Assembly: GCA_026120035.1 (NCBI GenBank)
Contig: JALRME010000001.1
Coordinates: forward strand, 1,191,909-1,255,908
Direction of reading: 5' to 3'
Origin: Coleophoma eucalyptorum
Lineage: Eukaryota; Ascomycota; Leotiomycetes; Helotiales; Dermateaceae
DNA: 64,000 nt
The notes beneath the pieces are model-generated. The model saw only the letters and a list, made by a program, of their open reading frames with translations, ran no database searches and was not told the origin of the DNA. The translations under genes and the position numbers were made by a program. Numbering within the stretch: the stretch's first letter is position 1; every line of letters starts with the position of its first letter. Below are positions 59,943 to 64,000 of the stretch, piece after piece.

Positions 59943-61362
59943 GTTGGAAACTAGGGTTGATAAGAATAATTGAATAAAGGGATTACTGGGGATTTCTCTC
60001 ATAAGATTTTGGTTTTTGTTATGGATAATGGATGGTTTCTAGTCAGGAGCTTCAAATTAGCAAGAACCCGAGGCGATTCGTAAGCTGGGAAGGAGCCCTT
60101 CATGCGGCGTGAACCAGTATTCCACTTCAGCCCTCATTCCAAGTATCTACAACCTTTCTGTTTCTCATTTCAAAGATAAAGACTTTCTATTGTAAAGACC
60201 CCCAGGGTCCTTATAAGAGATGGATTAATCAGTAGAAGGCAGAAAAGGAGACAAGTGTGAGGTCGGAGATCACTAGAGGTGCTAATCACGGCTTTGGGGT
60301 GTGAGGACAAAATCTTGGCCAAGATATGTTTCGTGTGCGCGTTGACATCCTGTCCTTCTTCTTTCCCCTCTTTTCAAAGGAATCTCTTCAGGTGCGCAGG
60401 CATATGAGTCTGAGAAAGCAAAGCGGTCCTTCAAGAACTTGTCGCGTAAGCGAGCTAAAGCCGGACCCTAGCTAGGATAGATATCAGCAGAAGGGCGTGA
60501 ATATGGTAGAAGCCCGCGGTGCTAGTATCAGAGTAATACCGAAATAGCCAGAATCCTTCGGCATCAGCTCGGATGGGGACTCCTCGGATGCAACAATCGG
60601 CAGAGACGGAGGGTCCATATCGTCGTGATTTTGCTATAAACCTACGCGAGCAAGAACCTCACTTCTTCTTGGTTGGGCTTTCTACAGGACAGCACCAGAA
60701 GGCTATATAGAAGAAATGATAAGATAATAGCCAAAAATATCTGCTATGTATCTGTAATTATATCCCCGGTGGGACGGCAAAGCGAGTATTTAACATTATG
60801 GAAGGTGGGCGTCATATTGGTTAGTTCTTTGCATATAGCACTATGAGGTCCACTTGAGAAATCATGTGCATATTTATGACCGGAAGATAGAAAAGAAACG
60901 TGGGATGTTTGAAAATAGTATTATGCTATGGGCTATACATTTGGAAGCCAGAAAGTTCTCATGGTATTGTTTTATGGATGCGTGGAAGTGAAGCCGTGAA
61001 TATCTTACGATGCCTTGGAGGAAAAGCGAGTCAAGAGAGACTTGTCGTCGGGAATAATGGCATTGAGACTTGCGCTAGTGGTCGCTAAAGGTGCCCTGAC
61101 ATCCGCCAATGCCTCAGCTGCCTTATCGGGCATGATGCGCTTGTTTACACTTGAGTACCAACCGACCACTCTCTTCTTCATTCACACCCTTTCTTCGAAT
61201 CTTGAAGATACGACTTTCTGTGAAACCCCAAGGAGCAATGGCTGTCTACGTACAGAACGAAGAGCAACGCCAAATCTGCGATGATTTGGTCTTCGTGGAG
61301 GAGTTCGATGCACTGTAGGACTTCCATCCGCTTCACCCCACCTATTATGATCCACAGAAGTC
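59943..61362. other. Intergenic, 1.4 kb; nothing recognised
   Basis: Shared upstream region of the divergent unknown gene and prolidase gene. Short frames only. Confidence 0.55.
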
Positions 61363-63516
61363 ATGCTGACCGCCGCGCCCAGCTCGATCGAATACAAGCC
61401 AAAGCCAGTTGAGAAATACCCAGGTACTCATCTAGTTCCCATTGTTTGCTTGTACTTGCGATCGCAGCTCATCGTCCTGAACCATATTTCTGGCCGGTCG
61501 TGATCCAACTTTGACAAGTGTCTCGCATTGTCTGATGTCTACTTCCGCTGCCCGGAGAGCAGCAAAAGCATAGACAAGCGAAGTTCTGTACCAACGTGAT
61601 TAAAACACTACGTAGTTCTTGGTGATTAATCTCAATTCTGGATGGGTTTTCAGAAATTGATCATAAACGCCAGATTATTCTTATGGATTGATTATCTTGT
61701 TTGCAGCCACTGGGGTTTTCATGGCGATTTCCGCTTAGTGGCTAAGGATTTCTTTGTCCTGCAGCGGACTTTAGGCAAGCCAAATGCATCATCTATTTGT
61801 ATATTGTCCAGCGTCTTTGAGATTTTACTAATATTTACCAGCCAAGCTCCATGCTCGAGCTGTTGCAAGACGCCTAGGTGTGAGAGATGGCTTGATATAT
61901 TTACCTGGCCTAACAGAGGCCAATTACGAGGACAGTGATATGGCACCTGCCTTTCGACAGCGCCGTTATTTCTACTACCTAAGCGGATGCAACGAATCTG
62001 GTTATGCTGTCACTTATGAAATTCATACCGACAAACTCTCTTTATGGATGCCTGCTCAGAGAGACCCGCATTCCGCTATTTTCAACGGTGTGATTCCGTC
62101 TGTCGAGGAAGTCAAAGCCACATATGATGTCGACTATGTTGAGAGAATTACCAAACTTAATGACTACCTCACTTTCTATGCTCACCATAACCTTGGCTAC
62201 ATCTATATCCTTCATAACAACCAAGCTCCCACTGGCGTCAAAGCCGTCATGAGCTACAAGGATGGGTCTACAAGCCGAATTGATTCCTCGCCGTTTGATA
62301 GCACGAAGCTTGTAAATGCGATGGATGCTGCACGAGCTGTGAAGAGTCCGTGGGAGCTGAAAGCTATCCGAAAGGCCAGCGCAATTTCCGCCCTGGCTCA
62401 TGTTAACGTTCTGCGTGGCATCTCTAGATTCTCTAATGAGACTGAAATCGAAGCAGTGTTCACTGCCACATGCATTGCCTCTGGAGCGAAAAGTCAAGCT
62501 TATGGCGTCATTGCAGCTGCGGGCCCAAATGCCAGCACTCTACACTATATGTCAAACACCTCTTCCCTCAAAGGCCAGCAAACTGTCTGTCTCGATGCCG
62601 GCTGCGAGTGGAAGTGCTATGCCTCCGATGTTACTCGTACCTTTCCCATATCTGGCTCTTGGACACCGGAGGCCAAGGGGATCTATGATCTCGTAGCGAA
62701 GATGCAAGAGGAGTGCATTGCCATGGTCAAGCCCGGCTTCAATTTCCGACTTGCTCACCTACACGCACACAAAGTTGCCCTTGAAGGTACGTTCCACATG
62801 ACTATATCATTCAGGGTTGTCTTTTCTAATGGCCTGAACAAACTAACATGGTAATCAGGTCTAATGAAATTGGGAATCTTGTATAATGGAAGGGCGAGCG
62901 AAATATTTGTCTCTGGCGCGACTACTGCATTCTTCCCTCACGGCGTAAGTAGCATGAACAACGGCACAATTACTTTGCACTAACACTTGAAAGCTTGGCC
63001 ATTTCATGGGGCTCGAAGTTCACGACGTCGGCCAGGATGCACCATCTAGCAAGGCTGACTATGCATTATACGGATTCCGCGACAATCCCACCTCGTGGGC
63101 AAGTGCATTCAGTGAAATGCTTCGAACCTCGCCTCGCATAGCTTCTGTAGCATCGCTTGAGCCAAACATGGTCATTACTGTGGAGCCTGGAATGTAAGCT
63201 ATTGCGTCCTTTCTGCTTTTGGGAATTAATTCTGACCAACTCTAACAGCTACTTCAACCGTTGGGCCATCGAAGAAGTGCACCTGAAGACGGAAAAGTAC
63301 GCAAAGTATATCAACAAAGAGCTCCTCGAGAAATACTACCCTGTCGGAGGCGTGCGAATCGAAGACGACATCCTCGTCACTAAGGACGGATACGAGAACT
63401 TGACCACAGTCCCTAAGGGCGATGCCGCACTGAAGATCATCAACGAGGCTCGAGAGAAGCGAGAAGGCAAGCAGGAAGCCGGCGAGGAGAGCAAGAAGAA
63501 GGGCTGGCTTTGGTAG
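61363..63516 (+). CDS. Prolidase / Xaa-Pro aminopeptidase (M24B, PepP-like)
   Basis: Metallopeptidase that cleaves X-Pro bonds, probably cytosolic. Exons 61363-61423, 61842-62786, 62859-62944, 62994-63193 and 63249-63516 give 519 aa in consistent phase. The creatinase-like N-domain begins [16 protein letters not shown] and contains [11 protein letters not shown]. The M24 catalytic domain has the full dimetal set: two Asp in [20 protein letters not shown], His in [13 protein letters not shown], Glu in VEPGIYF (rebuilt across the last intron) and Glu in [10 protein letters not shown]. It ends in a Lys/Glu-rich KKKGWLW. The first exon encodes only 20 residues and the first intron is long for this window (418 nt). 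The N-terminal exon is accepted because EKYP-AKLHAR is the known family start. Confidence 0.93.
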
Positions 63517-64000
63517 AACCTTTCGGCCTGAGCTGAATTAATGACTGGCATTGGCGGCTGGCTTTCTCTTTATTTCCAGGCAAGGGTGGCAGGCGTTTTC
63601 TTTGTATGTCCTCATATATATGAAAATTTGGATTATGTGTTTGTATTCAATCTTAAGTAGAAGCATTTCAATATGGAAATACCCTGAGCTCAATTCTCGC
63701 AGGCTTGCTGCCTTGCTTACTGGGTAGGAAAGGATGGGGACAGAACAAAAGCACAAATACCAAGAATCATTTTCACCCAACTAACTACTCGCCATACAAC
63801 TACCTGTAGACCTCATTCCTATATAATCTTAGACCGGGCCCTACTTTGTAGCTCTTGTACAACTAACTAGTACTGCACGAACAAAGCAACCAGTAGAAAT
63901 TTTGGCAACCAGAGCGGAGATGCAACAATCACATTTTCCATCTGATTATAGATGAGGTAGCAATCGGCACAATGGAAGGAGGGTCGCAACACCGTGGTTG
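63517..64000. other. Intergenic to the window end; nothing recognised
   Basis: 3' flank of the prolidase gene; mildly AT-rich, no gene or repeat recognised. Confidence 0.5.

Overview
The window reads as nuclear chromosomal DNA of a filamentous ascomycete (Pezizomycotina). The evidence is short introns (mostly 44-110 nt, GTRNGY donors, CTRAY branch points, YAG acceptors), fungus-only families (CipC/DUF3759, DUF8004, DUF3431, Zn-finger plus fungal_trans factors) and CT-rich promoters. The RGS-LOV photoreceptor and general style fit Leotiomycetes (Botrytis/Sclerotinia relatives), but that placement is inference. I support 21 protein-coding genes. Nearly all were rebuilt by splicing, and the exon phases agree in all but one of them (the BTB gene). 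I found no rRNA, tRNA, CRISPR or intact transposon.

Layout. 1-16 kb, accessory or metabolic: a C2H2 transcription factor running off the left edge, an acyl-protein-thioesterase-like protein that has lost its catalytic triad, a CipC-like stress protein, a vacuolar aminopeptidase I (M18), and a co-directional cytochrome P450 plus MFS sugar-type transporter. 16-35 kb: an Nto1-like double-PHD scaffold of a NuA3/Mst2-type acetyltransferase, a 5.2-kb gene-poor stretch, a DUF8004 protein, a divergent BTB/dynactin-p62 pair, ribosomal protein eS7 and an F-box/WD40 protein. 35-46 kb, housekeeping: a small four-helix membrane protein, glycerophosphocholine acyltransferase Gpc1, cohesin Smc1 and the APC/C activator Cdh1. 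46-64 kb: long intergenic stretches around a homocysteine S-methyltransferase and an RGS-LOV blue-light receptor, then a DUF3431 protein, a conserved protein with a 17-nt microexon, and a prolidase.

The genes do not form one pathway. The functional links I can defend are: Smc1 and Cdh1 side by side (cohesin and APC/C), with an MBF-type box just before SMC1; P450 next to transporter; and the RGS-LOV gene, whose upstream region carries three tandem GGATCGA units resembling the GATC-type sites bound by the fungal White Collar complex. The RGS-LOV gene (51150-53523) is the most interesting item: one predicted protein joins a G-protein-signalling domain to a flavin photosensor with every key residue intact, plus a cysteine-less second PAS-like domain.
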